Below are positions 1 through 11,830 of a stretch of 50,428 nt of DNA, piece after piece (the stretch's first letter is position 1; the number at the start of each line of letters is the position of its first letter). The notes beneath the pieces were generated by a model. It was not told the origin of the DNA and made no database searches. It saw nothing but the letters and a program-made list of their open reading frames with translations. This DNA is from Temnopleurus reevesii (taxonomy: Eukaryota; Echinodermata; Echinoidea; Temnopleuroida; Temnopleuridae). Location: positions 1 through 50,428 of the forward strand of contig BQKZ01003103.1 of the NCBI GenBank assembly GCA_036244855.1, given 5' to 3'. The position numbers were made by a program, and so were the translations under genes.

Positions 1-340
1 ATATAATATATATTTATTTATATTTTATATATCTAAAATTATGTTTAGCATGTCTAACAGTATAATGCAGATGCGTTCTTTAGTAAGTAAATGTATTTTA
101 ACGGAGGGTTAAGCACAATAAAGTAGCCAATAGAGTTGGAATATGTGCCCATTTTGTTTGTATTAATTCCTTCCGCAAGTTCCGTGTGACATTAAAGAAG
201 GATTTATTTACACCCCAGTTTAACGGTTATGCATCTGGTTGTTGTCTTTTCGACAGTTTTCGACAGCACCGTTTGGTAATTTGCCTGAAACCTAATGCCT
301 AGTCACTGTTATATAACGCGGATTTTTTGTTTTGTTGTGG

Positions 341-457
341 ATTATTCATACATCCTTGTAAAATATCTGCGTTCCTATCATTTTTCTCTTTTCCGGATAT
401 TTGAAGACGTCAATGAAAAATGGGAAATGGAACCGTGTTTATGGATGTATGAATATC
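341..457. repeat. Imperfect inverted repeat
   Basis: ATTCATACATCC (344-355) and GGATGTATGAAT (443-454) are perfect complements. Beyond them the arms share GTTCC and CATTTTTC blocks with gaps. It may be an old foldback element. Confidence 0.35.
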
Positions 458-761
458 GGCAAGACGATTAGACAGAAAAGCGGATTAACTTTCAGATATG
501 AAAGCCAATACCCAAGCCAGCCCACGCACACCTACCTGTAGACTGGACCGAAAGTAATTGAGCACAAGAAACCGGGAACACGAGATCGCATATTCATGAT
601 GGACAATTTTTCAAGTCCATGCCCATTTCCGGAGTGGATTTAATATCATCCTAATGAAGTTTGAATCACTGCCTGTCATAATGAATAACACGGCTGGGAT
701 GGTGTAGTTGGGATTTATATTTTGGCTTGAGGGGTGTTTCTGAGTCCCCATTTATAGGAAT

Positions 762-1095
762 ATGGTGCTACTGATCATTGCTGATGGCACTGGTGATGGT
801 GCTGGAGATGGTGGATGTGGTGGTAATGGTGGTGGTGCTGCTGTTAGTGGCGGTGTATGTGGTAGTTGTGGTGGTGGTGATTATGGTGGATATGGTGGCT
901 GTGGTGGTGTGTTGGTGGTGATGGATTATTGTGATGGTGATGCTGTTGCTGGTAGCAGTGGATGTGGTGGTTGTGGCGATGAACGTGGTTGTCGTTTTTA
1001 TTGATGGCGGTGGTGGATGTTGTGTTGGTGCTGATGGCTGTGATGGTGATGATGGTAGTGATGTTAATGGTGGTTGTGGCGATGGTAGGTAGTGA
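762..1095. repeat. GGT/GAT-rich tract
   Basis: Irregular runs of GGT, GAT and GCT codon-like triplets extend over about 330 bp. The 80-codon (+) frame of Gly, Asp and Cys here is a product of the triplet bias, with no signal of a real gene. Confidence 0.8.
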
Positions 1096-1355
1096 TGTTG
1101 TGATGGGTGGGTAGGTATGGGGGAACTAGAGCTGCACTTAGCGGTGTATGTAGACGCGGCCCTACTTTGGTCTTTTTATTCTTTACTGATGATAGCATTG
1201 TCACCAATGATAACTTTCGTAATTGCCCATTAACAATTAGAACTCGATTGTCCCTGCGCAAAGTCTATGTGAATTAGAAAACTCAGTATGCCATTGGTTT
1301 ATTTGGTTCACCCCCCCCCTCTGTATAAGGAAGTAATCAATATATTTATACCATT

Positions 1356-1531
1356 AACACGATATAAAATATTTTCGAAAAGTTAAGGCGAGCGCAGACA
1401 ATAGATTCGTAATTCGTGTATTCAATTGTGCGGACACAACAATGACAAGCCCGTTCCGATTTCAATAACATTACAAAGAACCATTGAAATTGCGTTCGAC
1501 TTAAATTTTCGAAAATAGTTTATATCGTGTT
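1356..1531. mobile_element. Family A foldback (MITE-like), copy 1
   Basis: Terminal inverted repeats of about 30 bp read AACACGATATAAAATATTTT on the left and the complement AACACGATATAAACTATTTT on the right, and both continue CGAAAA. The flanks carry CATT on both sides (1352-1355 and 1532-1535), a possible target-site duplication. The interior holds the family core GCGGACACAACAATGACAAG and ATTACAAAGAACCATTG. No coding capacity. Confidence 0.75.
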
Positions 1532-1601
1532 CATTCACATTTCTATTGACAAATTTGTGCACAGTTGCAACTTTCATTTTCACTTAGCATAGATCGTGTC
1601 C

Positions 1602-1683
1602 TTAACCTATTGACTACTGAATTCTCTAAGTCCCATAGACTTTGTGCAGGGACCACCATGTTCCAGTACTCAATGGGCTAAAC
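1602..1683. mobile_element. Family B short hairpin element, copy 1
   Basis: TTAACCTATTGACTACTGAA on the left is inverted at the right (CCAGTACTCAATGGGCTAA). The total is about 80 bp with a 'CATAGACT'-type centre. Two related copies lie at 10428 and 35030. Confidence 0.55.
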
Positions 1684-1827
1684 ACATAACCAAACAAGCG
1701 ACGGTGCTTGATTGCAGAACAGGAGTCTATAAGAGGGACAAGGAAAACTGTGGGAGTACTTCTTTCACGGCAATTGACTGAGGCGTCGTGGCGTGCGCCT
1801 GAAATCAGGCTGTTCGGGACAGTCATA

Positions 1828-1910
1828 GACTTGGGTTAGGTCATGCCTGTGGGTTCGAAGCCTGGTCGCATACCGTCTTTTGGATGGAGACGTTAAGATG
1901 GCGATCCTCT
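1828..1910 (+). mobile_element. SINE fragment with B box, different family
   Basis: GTGGGTTCGAAGCCTGGTCG holds a Pol III B-box-like core. It is followed by ACCGTCTTTTGGATGGAGAC and GTTAAGATGGCGATCC, a 'TTGGATGGGACGTTAA'-style segment that I associate with SINE bodies in other animals. No A box or tail was seen. Confidence 0.35.
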
Positions 1911-2690
1911 TTCTCTCTTCTTCTTCTGGCGTAAATATTCAGAATTGAATTATACACGCCTCTAAACTACATCCTTTCCTTTCCTTTCACCCCGTTGTTC
2001 TGGAGTTATATTAAGAACATTAAAAACAACTGGAATAAGGTTAAAGTATCTTACTAATCAAATCCTCCAGAACTTAAATCATTAATGACCAACTCTCCCA
2101 CGGCCCCCAACCTCACCTGTAAACATTACGCCCAACATTCTCATCCCGAACTATATATGAGAACCAACGTCCATTAATCATCGACAATGATTAATCGTCG
2201 AAACGAAATCCAATTCGCCTATAACGACTGATAAATGAGTTAATGAATATATGGGCAGTCAGTCATAATTTACAGTCCTATCCATACGGGGACATTAATT
2301 CCTGGGTTTTGTAAGGCGTTTAATAAGCGTGGGCATTCGGTCCATAATAATTGTCAATTAGGAGCTCACCTTTCCGATAGGGCATTCGTAAAGCACTCAT
2401 TTGGTTGGGTTTTTTTCGCTTGAACTTTTCTGGTTCAATTTCTGCCTTTTGTAATAATTTATCGTCGTTGTAATTGTTCGTCGCTCGTTTTCACCCATTA
2501 AATTTGTCCTTGAACGAAATTGGATGAAGTGTACATAGATTTGGTCGATAACATGATTTTTTTTTTGTTATTTTTCGGATTGTTGGTAATGATTTCTGAA
2601 CGAATCATATCTTTTTAAATAAAAAATCGAATAATGTGAGGTCGATTACATAATCTATTTTCCTTTTCTGTCCTTCAGAATCATGTCATC
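1911..2690. other. No gene seen
   Basis: AT-rich sequence without a reading frame or recognisable repeat, apart from a small hairpin (TCGACAATGATTAATCGTCGA-like) near 2180. Confidence 0.6.
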
Positions 2691-2711
2691 CCCTCTCTCT
2701 CTCTCTCTCTT

Positions 2712-2745
<34 letters not shown>
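2691..2745. repeat. (CT)n microsatellite
   Basis: About 50 bp of CT with two TTT interruptions. Confidence 0.9.
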
Positions 2746-2749
<4 letters not shown>

Positions 2750-3109
2750 ATGTAAACATTGAATAAATTGCCGTTGACATACTATCTGACCATTAGGGTA
2801 CGGAATATGATCAAAATGTTCATTATTTTATGATCAGGATAATGACGCTGACGTTTTCCTCTTCGACATTTTTCTTTCTAGTTTGAACGACGAAGTGACA
2901 CTTCATTGCTTCAATTAGTTGCTAATCACTTCCACCTTGTACACCCTTAGATTGGTAAGGCAGAATAGGTTTAGCATACTAACTGATGAATATTTTCTCC
3001 ACACCCGAACACAATTTTGCCAACATAACAATAACTGATTCCATACATAGTTGAAAATAAACCATAGTCTGTGAAGGACAATGCGTTGCACAACGTAAAG
3101 TAAAATTTT

Positions 3110-3600
3110 GCCCAACGTTCTAGAAGTGTACACGTATGATTCCCAAAGGCTCTATGCCTTGTTCATTGCATAGGATAGCTATCGACGTTGATGGCGTGTG
3201 GGTGATGTGGACTTGTATCCATTTCGCTATAGCACAGCTCACAGACATCTCGAGGAGGTTTGAGAGGCAAATACAGAATGGAGAGCCGGCCAACAACTTG
3301 TTTTCCAGCGGTTTCAAGCATCCCCTCGGCGAAGCACCCATTCTGGATATATTCTCTCGATTTTAATGGATTCCGGTGCAACACCTAACATGTTAGCATG
3401 CTATTAGCTTTCCATCGGCGTTCCCAACGGGCTAAGTTCGTGTCCTTCACAGCAGAGAGCCCTACATTTTTCCCATCCGCTCGTCTCAGTTGTGTGTCAC
3501 TTTTGCAAACATTGAATAGGAAAGGGAGAAGAAAAAAAAAACGCCCGGGACCTTCAACGTGTTGTTGTCGATATTTCCTTGAAGAATGAAGAAATAATTA
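3110..3600. other. Region with overlapping short frames, no gene accepted
   Basis: Base composition is more even than in the flanks and three frames of 72-76 codons overlap on both strands (3120-3384), followed by one of 63 codons. None shows a domain, signal peptide or clear splice sites. It could contain a decayed transposon or an untranslated exon. Confidence 0.25.
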
Positions 3601-4505
3601 CAAATTTGTTTGAAAAAACAAACAACAATCCCCAGCAAAAACAAAAGCAGTATTGATTATTATTTGTACAGCCGTATGTAAACACACTTTGGAAATGAAT
3701 TCGTAACAAGTAATTTCTTATACTTCTTGTCTTTGATGGTGCACAACTTTTCAATTAATTAGCTTGTATTCAGATCACATATCATCATTATGTCGTATCG
3801 TATTTTAGGGGATATTTTTTGTAGGTTAATGAATTTCCTACGTTTTAGACGAACGTATGAATTTTATGGGATTTTTCAACCTCAACTGAGGAACCCAATC
3901 ATGGGCACTGAATTAAAGTTGATATTTATATATATAGCAATCGCCCTACAAATATATATACCAGTGTGTATTTACTGGCATGGGGATTGTGTATTCGTCA
4001 TGAATGATTAGATGTTTCTTGTTTTGATATGATATTTTAGAATCATTCTAATCTTCGTTGTGCTTCGATAAATCAAGCCTCAAACCAATCACTTATCTGT
4101 GGTTTATGTAGCAGTCATGTCATTTAATCGTTTGCCTATTTCAAACTATACTTTTGATTCCAATAATAAATTACTCATACTGAAAAATATATTTCCATCG
4201 GCGAACATGAATGACGAAAAAATACTACAGAGCATAACGGCATTACTGCAATCGACAAAACATTACACTGATTTGATTTTAATCATCCAATGTCTCGCCT
4301 CGGTTTTATATTCTGTATTGTACGTAAACTCTGAGAAGCCTAGCGAACCTTTTTTCCGAACAAAATTGTTTTTCTCATTAAAACACTCTGCTAAATAAAA
4401 CAGACACAACCGCGAGTTTAAAACACATAACTTTTTTTTCCGTAGGGTAAGAGGGACAATAAAACAATTTGGCGACAAAAATATATTTTCATCACCCACG
4501 ATGTG
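3601..4505. other. No gene seen
   Basis: AT-rich sequence; the 73-99 codon frames at 3790-4398 have no recognisable features and biased composition. No repeat identified. Confidence 0.55.
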
Positions 4506-4960
4506 GGTTGGCAGTTATAGTTCTACAGTCCCTCTTAAACTATTAAGGTAAACGTCTCCAAGTATGAGAATAAACTACATGAAGCATCAATGCATCTTCC
4601 CGTTGTCAGGTTGTCATAGATTCAACTCTGAAAACTTAACCTAATCGCACGGTAGCTCTCCTCCGCATACATTCCTGCTATGCATTAATAGCAACATGAT
4701 CAACGAATGACACATTGACGGTTGTTAGTTTTACATTGCTCCTCAACCTCAAACCTAATCGCACGGTAACTCTTCACCCGTATGCATTTCTTTGATACAT
4801 AATAGCAGCATTATCACATGGGCGGTTAGTAGTTCTATAATGTCTCTAAATGTCCTCAAACTACCATTAAAGTGAATAGTTCACAAGTGTCAGTGTAAAC
4901 TCAATGAAACTTCATCATCTCTTCCCGTTTTCATCAGGTTCAACTCAGTGAGATAAACGC
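4506..4960. repeat. Diverged tandem repeats
   Basis: The block GGCAGTTATAGTTCTACAGT...AAACT..TTAA recurs at about 4820 (GGCGGTTAGTAGTTCTATAA), and AACCTAATCGCACGGTA occurs at 4638 and 4754. A partial third copy begins near 4716. The copies have drifted and are interleaved. Confidence 0.55.
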
Positions 4961-5034
4961 CTCGGGCTATGCCACCTCATTTAGGTCTTGTGTCTTGCAC
5001 GTATCGATTCGGGCAACCTCCTCCGTCTTTATTC

Positions 5035-5605
5035 TTAAGGGGAACCTTCCCCTGGAATTATTGTTGTCTCATGTAATTGCAACAAACACATCACATGAAC
5101 GTCCTGTGAAAATTTGTGCAGAAGTTAACAATCCGTCCAAAGGTTATGATTTGTAAAAGTCTCGAGAATTGCAAGATTTCATACGCTGATGGGGATCAGA
5201 ATTTGTGACACTGACTGGCGGACAATTCTCAATTCGCTTTGTGCATACAATTTTAAAAAATTACTAATTTGAAATGTCATTAATGGTTCAACATTATTCA
5301 TTTTACAACAAGCATGCAGGAACATTAAAATCATACTATACTTTTGCGAAAACGACACATGTTGTTGAGTTGTCTGAAAAATGTAAGATTCGCTATACAA
5401 AATGAATGATGTCCGCCATTACGGCACGGATTCCGTAAATGTTGCCAACCACACGGCTCCCCATCAGCGGTAGTGATCCTAATGACTTTAGAAATGTAAA
5501 GCTTTCCAGCTGATTGACGGAACTTGCTAACTTTCAAATGCTTTTCATCCGATTTTTCTTCATCAAAAAAGAGCGCAATAAACTATGGGGTAGGCTGCCC
5601 TTTAA
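5035..5605. mobile_element. Family C long-TIR element bounded by TTAA, copy 1
   Basis: TTAA followed by GGGGAACCTTCCCCTGG opens the element, and GGGTAGGCTGCCCT followed by TTAA closes it. The inverted arms extend far inward with divergence: CGCTGATGGGGATC on the left corresponds to the complement of GCTCCCCATCAGCGG on the right, and CTGGCGGACA matches the complement of TGTCCGCCAT. TTAA at both ends is the target duplication typical of piggyBac-type elements, but other elements also use it. Copies lie at 37.1 kb and 50.1 kb. Confidence 0.6.
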
Positions 5606-5817
5606 TTCCTTCCCTACTTTCAAGTTGAAAGAATCCCTGTGACTCTTCCACCGGCTCATGTCACCTTGCGTTCGCTACAGATACCTTTTCTCCATACCAA
5701 TGAGGGCCAATTATCATTTTGATCGATGCTCCCTTCACCCGATACCCTCCGAAAACTGCTCGGGAAATCGCCGCAGCGATTGCATCCGTAAGAGGGGATG
5801 TTGCGAAGGCGAGCTAA

Positions 5818-6062
5818 TAGTTTGAAGTTACAAACTTTTGGCTTTAGTTCTCCGTAATAGTACGGTCTCAAAAGTCTGCATATTGAGACCACTACTCAAT
5901 ATTATGAATCTTGAATCCTGGCTAGAGGAAAAGGCAGTATAGTCTGTAATTTCAGACTCTGTATCGTGGACTCAATATGGTGATGTTGTAGTTTGCAATT
6001 AAAAACTCTTGGCTTCAGTTTTACGTAATATTCATAGTGCGTACTCAAATAGTGCGTACTCA
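5818..6062. repeat. Tandem duplication, about 171-bp period
   Basis: TAGTTTGAAGTTACAAACTT (5818) and TAGTTTGCAATTAAAAACTC (5989) begin matching stretches that both contain TTGGCTT.AGTT and CGTAATA. The second copy contains a 14-bp tandem TAGTGCGTACTCAA. A 23-bp segment of the first unit (5940-5962) also recurs exactly at 6466-6488. Confidence 0.55.
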
Positions 6063-6593
6063 AAAGGTTAAGACGTGTTCCTTTTCTAGTCTGCTATTTA
6101 TAAACTTTATTCAAAACATCGATGTATTAATGGGGTTTTTTTTCTTCCGAATCTTGTAAGGATCAACGGAATAAAAAAACATAGTAATAAATTAAATCTA
6201 TTACGTATGAAATAGAGTTCCTAAAGGTAAAATATGAACAAAATCAGCCTTCCTTTTCGATCACGTATAGAGAGTGGGGTCTGCATTATGCACTAGTTTC
6301 AAATCGGGAGGGTACAACGTTCTACCCTTCGTACCAGCTTTCATCACATGGGATTAATATTGAACCTCATAGGGTATAATGAGGATGCCGGTGGGATGCC
6401 GGGGTACAAATGAGTGACTTTGCGTGATTTTGGACCCTAACTGTACCCAAATTTCTTAGTGTGTGTAGTCTGTAATTTCAGACTCTGTGTAATGCACTTT
6501 GATTTCAGATGGGACTTGAAGGATTCTCTTGCTAGGATATGTGTCGTCTGCTTTGCTACAAATTTATTTACAAAAGATGAAAGTTCGCATTTT

Positions 6594-6945
6594 CAGAAAG
6601 AAATCCATCCACACACCAAGAGTTTGATACATCATGTACTTTTAAAAAGAAATCCATCCCCACACCATCCTAAATGCTGCTATTAGATTCCCATTTTTTG
6701 TTGAGGCCCCAAACATTAGATGGATCCAAAATAGTTCAGATGACATATATTTGTTCACCAGCCAAAAGAGGCCGACAAATCATGTATTTCCAGAAAGAAA
6801 TCCATCCCAACACCAACCTTGTTAGCTACTGTTATTAGATAGCCATTTGTTGTTGAAGCCCAAAACTATACATGAATCGACAGTAATTCTGATGACAAAG
6901 ATTTGTTCACCATTCTAAAGGAGACGACAAAATCATACATCACAG
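6594..6945. repeat. Tandem repeat, about 149-bp period
   Basis: AAAGAAATCCATCCCCACACC at 6645 recurs as AAAGAAATCCATCCCAACACC at 6794. Both are followed by TGTTATTAGAT-like, TTTTTGTTGAGGCCC-like and TTTGTTCACCA blocks. A partial earlier unit starts at about 6594. Confidence 0.6.
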
Positions 6946-7254
6946 CCGCCATTACCGTTCTGCCTTCTAAATTTTGCCTCCGGTCGAAGCGTAGAATTAC
7001 CTCACTCCTCCAACTGTATCACTTCCCATGGTTGTTTCGAGCACGCATCAAGTCACTAATGGTTTCAGAGCACCGCCACAAAAATAGGACCCCACAAATG
7101 CCTCGTAACAAATTGAGCGCGAAAAGTCTCCGGACAAAAATGGGTTTTTGGATGCGCCCTTTTTAATCTGGTGGTTTGCGGGAACGATGGTCACGTCGCT
7201 CATGTTTGTCAGATTTACTTTGCAACACAATTTGAGAGTATATTTGGGAGAAAA

Positions 7255-7600
7255 GGGGAAAGAGGGGGGGGGGAGAAATAGAGATGGAGAGAGAGAGAGA
7301 GCGAGACAGGTGTTTTTACAAAGTGAATGAAAGGGAGAATGAAAGAGAAGGAGGGGAATTAAGGGAAAAGGAAAGAGAGAAAAAAGAGCAAAAGGGAAAG
7401 TGAAAGAGATATATGCATTTAGAGTGAGAATGAAAGAGGGAATGAAAGAGAATGAGGGAAAGGGAGAGAAAGAGAGAGAAAAAGAGATATATAGATGTAT
7501 TTTAGAAAGGGATGAAAGAAAGAATGAAAGAGGCCGATGGGAAGATAGGATAGAGAGAGAGAAAGAAAGACACAGACAGACAGAGACAGAGAAAATAATT
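7255..7600. repeat. Purine-rich (GA) tract
   Basis: About 340 bp of nearly pure A and G on the plus strand, with GAGA, GAAAG and GAATGAAAGAG units. Reading frames through it are Glu/Lys/Arg or Ser/Leu-rich artefacts. Such tracts can adopt triplex or nucleosome-poor states. Confidence 0.85.
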
Positions 7601-8434
7601 TAGGAGGGAGATGTGCAGAAATTAAGAGGAAGAATGTAATAAGAAAAAGCATAGTCAAGCAGACTAACATCACTTAAATTATGGTGCTCGCTCATTTTAC
7701 CGTGTAAACAGGATTGTATTGTAACCATTTCCTTGAAACATTTTATAGTTAGAATAAATAATTGTCCTTCATCCGCCAAAAAGTAAGAAAAGGAACAGTA
7801 TCCATATGTAAATATCATCATAATTATTTCTACCATCCGTCGTGAAAGAGTATGTAACGATATCTGATATTTTCTTTTCGGAGATTATCCAGATTTATTC
7901 CATGCAGAGAAAACCATTAACAGTGAAAATATATACTAGTCACGAAATAATCAAACGGGGATTATTCCAACTACATGGGACCGGGGAATTAATACGCTAT
8001 GCATTAGAATTCAACGGTGATCCACATTGATGTAAGTATATAAGATATTATAAAGCATCCGGACATTTATTCGTGACCAGCGTTTAATGTATATACACTG
8101 CATGCACGTATTTGATTTCATTGTAATGAATTGGGGATTGTCCAATTTCTCGTAACTAATGCATGCGACAGAATAATATTAGTGATCATTTATGTGCCAT
8201 TCGCCAACGATAATAATTATGTCCATCAACATTCTTTTTATTTTATTTTAACATCTATCGTAGATAAACAAGGAACGATAGTTTCCCCCAAATTGGCGAA
8301 ATGATTACAAACTGTACTTGCGGATAGTGAACTGTGGTGAAGTCTGATCTGCACATGCGCAAAGATAAAACTATACGAGATAGTGTAGGCACTGTCTGGG
8401 TCCGTAAATCGAAAACTCCTTACATGCTTTAGTA

Positions 8435-8845
8435 TCTACGTTAGATATGAAAATGCTAAAATTAATTCTAAACTACAAAAAAAAAACCGTTTGTGTTTAT
8501 AGAGTGCAATACGATAGTACATTTCGAATAACACAATCGCTGATCTAAATCATTTTTTACGTTACATCAATACAATATGTTTTTTTTATTAGGACATATA
8601 TTAAAAATGTGAACTGCTCTTGCAGTTTTATGGTGCTAAACAATTACAATACATAGATTGTGTACTGTATCGTATTTGTATGTCTTTGTGAGCAAGAAGA
8701 AATTCCATAATTTGGACATTAAATGATTGAATTGAATTAAATTGAATCACTTAAAATGAATACCAAGTTTGTTTACAGCCTTGACACAAGGGAATAAAGC
8801 ACGTCCCGTCTGGTACGTTCATATCTACGGTAGATAGCATGGAGA
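8435..8845. repeat. Possible terminal-inverted-repeat element of about 410 bp
   Basis: TATCTACGTTAGATATGAA at the left and TTCATATCTACGGTAGATA at the right are near-perfect complements. Each also holds a self-palindromic ATCTAC..TAGAT core; a third such core, ATCTATCGTAGAT, lies at 8253. The interior includes the LINE-like tail described separately. Confidence 0.35.
8640..8758 (+). mobile_element. Possible LINE 3' end
   Basis: GTGAGCAAGAAGAAATTCC, GGACATTAAATGATTG and a short repeat of ATTGA/ATTAA units resemble the 3' tails of CR1-type LINEs in marine invertebrates as I remember them. No reverse transcriptase frame is present upstream. Confidence 0.3.
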
Positions 8846-9064
8846 TTTCGCTTTCTGGACCGACTCAATGACGGCATTTCGCAAAAAGTCTTGCCTTACG
8901 CATGCGCTGTTAAGGCTTTACATAGGTGTCCTGTCCGAAGGTATACGTTCGGTCTTTCCCGAGCAAACGCAAGGGATACTTGGATACTTGGACAATGAGG
9001 CTGATGTACGGGCATGATATGATTCTCTCGGGGTGGAGGCCCGGGAAGAAAATCGTGATTGTGT

Positions 9065-9075
9065 CTCGTATTCTT

Positions 9076-9108
<33 letters not shown>

Positions 9109-9109
9109 A

Positions 9110-9161
<52 letters not shown>

Positions 9162-9590
9162 CTTCCCTCTCTCTCTCTCTCTTTTCTCATCCACTTTCTT
9201 CGTCCATATTTTTTTTCTTCATGCCCTTCTACATGTACTACTACTTTTTCTTTTTCTTCTGCTTCGTTTTCTTTATGTATTCTTCTTATTCCCACACTGC
9301 TTTTTCATATTCATCATCTTTACTCAAGCTAATATTACCACTTCTACAACTTTACTCCTTTTCATTCTTTATAGTGACTGTCCATATTTTCCTTTGTTCT
9401 TTTTCGTCTTTTTCGCAACCGTCTTCTGCTCTTCTTGTTGTTTTCTTATTTGTCGTATTTATGTTCTTTTCTCGTAGTCTCCATCGTTCTTCTTCTACTC
9501 TTAGTTTTCTACTTCTTCTTCTTCTTCTTCGTCTTCTTCTTCTTCATCATCATCTTCTTCTTCTTCTTCTTCTTCTTCTTCTTCTTCCTT
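9065..9590. repeat. Long pyrimidine tract with (CT)n and (TTC)n cores
   Basis: (CT)n at 9071-9185 and (TTC)n at 9511-9588 are joined by pyrimidine-rich DNA, about 525 bp in all. The 180-183 codon frames here are low complexity (Ser/Leu/Phe) and are not genes. Confidence 0.9.
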
Positions 9591-9600
9591 TATTTGTATA

Positions 9601-10427
9601 ACATGAAGGACAATTACATGCAATAGAACACATACCCCCAAAACAAGACATAATAAATAAATGAATAAGGTAAGATTCAATCCCTTAAGAATCAGCGTCT
9701 CTAGTCTGAGGTGATTTTTTACCGGTATTGCCCGCCGGCAAACTAATATCCTTTCCAATTATATACGCGACAACAAGTGATGATGCCCCATACCGTTCGT
9801 GGCAGATGATATAGGCAAAGAGATTAACAAGCTCTAGCTATGGTGTACTCGAGGAGAAAAAGAGAAAATGGAAAGTTATGCACGTCGCGCATGCCTCGAT
9901 GGTAATTTATACACTCTTTTTTGATGACCGATTTATCACTGACTAGCTCGTCGTAATGGCCCCATTTAAGGTTGTGATTTTTGGAGCACACGGGTGTAAA
10001 CAAGGAATCGTATGTTTTAAACATAATATATAGTTTTAGTTGTGACCGGAATATCAATGTTCACAGAATGGCGAAACCCAACAAAATAATAACAATTGTT
10101 ACAACTATTAAAACAAAAATTGTGGTATATGATTTTGCAAGAAAACGCATGATCAAAGGGAAGTGAGCGAATGCAGAATATGTTCAGAGTATGGGCTTTG
10201 TTGGGACCTGATGTATAACACTGTACCACATACTGATTCCTGTGCTGGCTAGTATAAAAAAAGGGACATTGGGATTATAAAAAAAAAATCATTATCAGTT
10301 TTGAAAGTACTTTGTTAAATTTCCCAACACAAAACAAGTCTTCTTGAATATTATTTTTAATATCTAGCATTGCCTTAACCAATTATTTTCCAAATAAAAA
10401 ATTATTTTAAATACTCGATATAAGTTT
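9601..10427. other. No gene seen
   Basis: Unremarkable AT-rich sequence between the pyrimidine tract and the family B hairpin; short frames only. Confidence 0.6.
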
Positions 10428-10500
10428 TAACCCATTGGAACCAGATAGTCCCGGTACAGAGTCTATGTGAAAATCTGCATTCATGTATTCAAGGGGTTAA
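10428..10500. mobile_element. Family B short hairpin element, copy 2
   Basis: TTAACCCATTGGAACCAGAT is inverted as CATGTATTCAAGGGGTTAA. The centre reads AGAGTCTATGTGAAAATC, the reverse-complement style of the 'ACATAGA' centre in the other copies. The arms are imperfect. Confidence 0.5.
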
Positions 10501-11743
10501 TTGAGGAGAATTGAGTTACCAATTATTTCATTTTCTTCAGAATCACTGGTCAATAAATTCTCACCATTTTCGAGAGGAAAAATAACCAGAGGCGACCGTG
10601 GATAATAATGCATTTAACATATTGCAATGCATTAAAAAAAACGGTCCTCTTTCTAGGTATAGGTAACAATGAAATAATACTTAAACTGTCGCTATGTCAG
10701 GATTATATTGTCCTTACTCACAACCGGCCTTTGACTAGCGTCAGTTCATGAGCATTAGTCCCATCAACACTATACGTGCATCTATCTCAGTACGACGTAG
10801 AGAGGAAACTCCCACTATTTCTTATATGTCATATATCTATTTTCATAACGCTCTTTCAGAGTAATCTTTGATCTAAGTTCACGATTCTGATCTGAAATAA
10901 TTATATGCAGAACACAGACTAAACCCTAATTTTCTTAGAATTGGGATCGCTTTCTTTTTTATGTTATGTCATGGATAGATTGAATTTGTAAATCAAATGA
11001 ATTGAGCAAAATGGTGAATTCTTACATTGTCCTAACTTGTTGTCAAAATTATGCTAGCATTTTCGCTGCATTGGATAAGACTCTAATACCAACCGTTGCC
11101 CATATTGATAAGGTGAAAATGCATTAGTGCAGTAAAACCCCACTACATCACATAATGCATGCTAGCCTAAAGCTGTACAGGGTATTAAAGGCATATTCTA
11201 CTAACATGGGCTTCAGTCGAGTCTCAAAATGAGCCATCATTAACCCCTTTCGTATAATTCATAGCGAAGGTTTGATGGCTTCTGAGCTGTTATTCATGAC
11301 TTTCACGTCTCCCCATGGTCGTTTTGACGAAGCAAATTGAATATTGGGTTACAAATCGCGTGAGAATTTGATTGTTTAAAGTAGGGCGCCCCATAAAGAA
11401 GAAAAACACCGGGGAGTTTCAGATTTGATATTTGCTTTATGACGGATACCGTAATGAACGTCTCGTATTTCGCGAATGATTGCAGGTGACTGGTTTATGG
11501 GGGGATAGGTTTAGGCTCGTGTGGATTTGAAAGAACTTGTGAATGGGTTCTGATGGGGCATGCATAGAAAAGCATCAGTTTTGTAATAGTGCGTGACACA
11601 CAAGTAGGTATCCTTTCCAAATGATATTTTCGACCGGCTGGACCCATATTTTCCGAAAAGAGAGATAATATGTTGTCTATCTATGGCTATATTGGAGTAC
11701 ATTTAAACCATAAACACTACCCACAAAAGTTCAATCTTGTATA
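10501..11743. other. No gene seen
   Basis: About 1.2 kb of AT-rich sequence with no accepted frame, repeat or RNA gene. Confidence 0.6.
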
Positions 11744-11830
11744 ATAATAATGATAAAAATAAAAATAATAATAATTGAATTTATACAGCGCTTTTTTCCA
11801 GAGGATACAAAACGCTGCTTAAAAAAAGGA
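11744..11830 (-). mobile_element. SINE-type 3' end fragment
   Basis: An AAT/ATA-rich run precedes GAATTTATACAGCGCTTT and AAAACGCTGC. The full SINE at 47.45 kb has the same order of ATT tail and 'tataaagcgctt' motif. This looks like a severed 3' end of that family or a relative. Confidence 0.4.

Noticed and set aside
762..1004. Gly-rich 80-codon frame
   Set aside because: It is a by-product of a GGT-rich tract, with no domain or flanking signals.
9059..9601. 180- and 183-codon overlapping plus-strand frames
   Set aside because: They run through CT and TTC repeats and encode only Ser/Leu/Phe low-complexity sequence.
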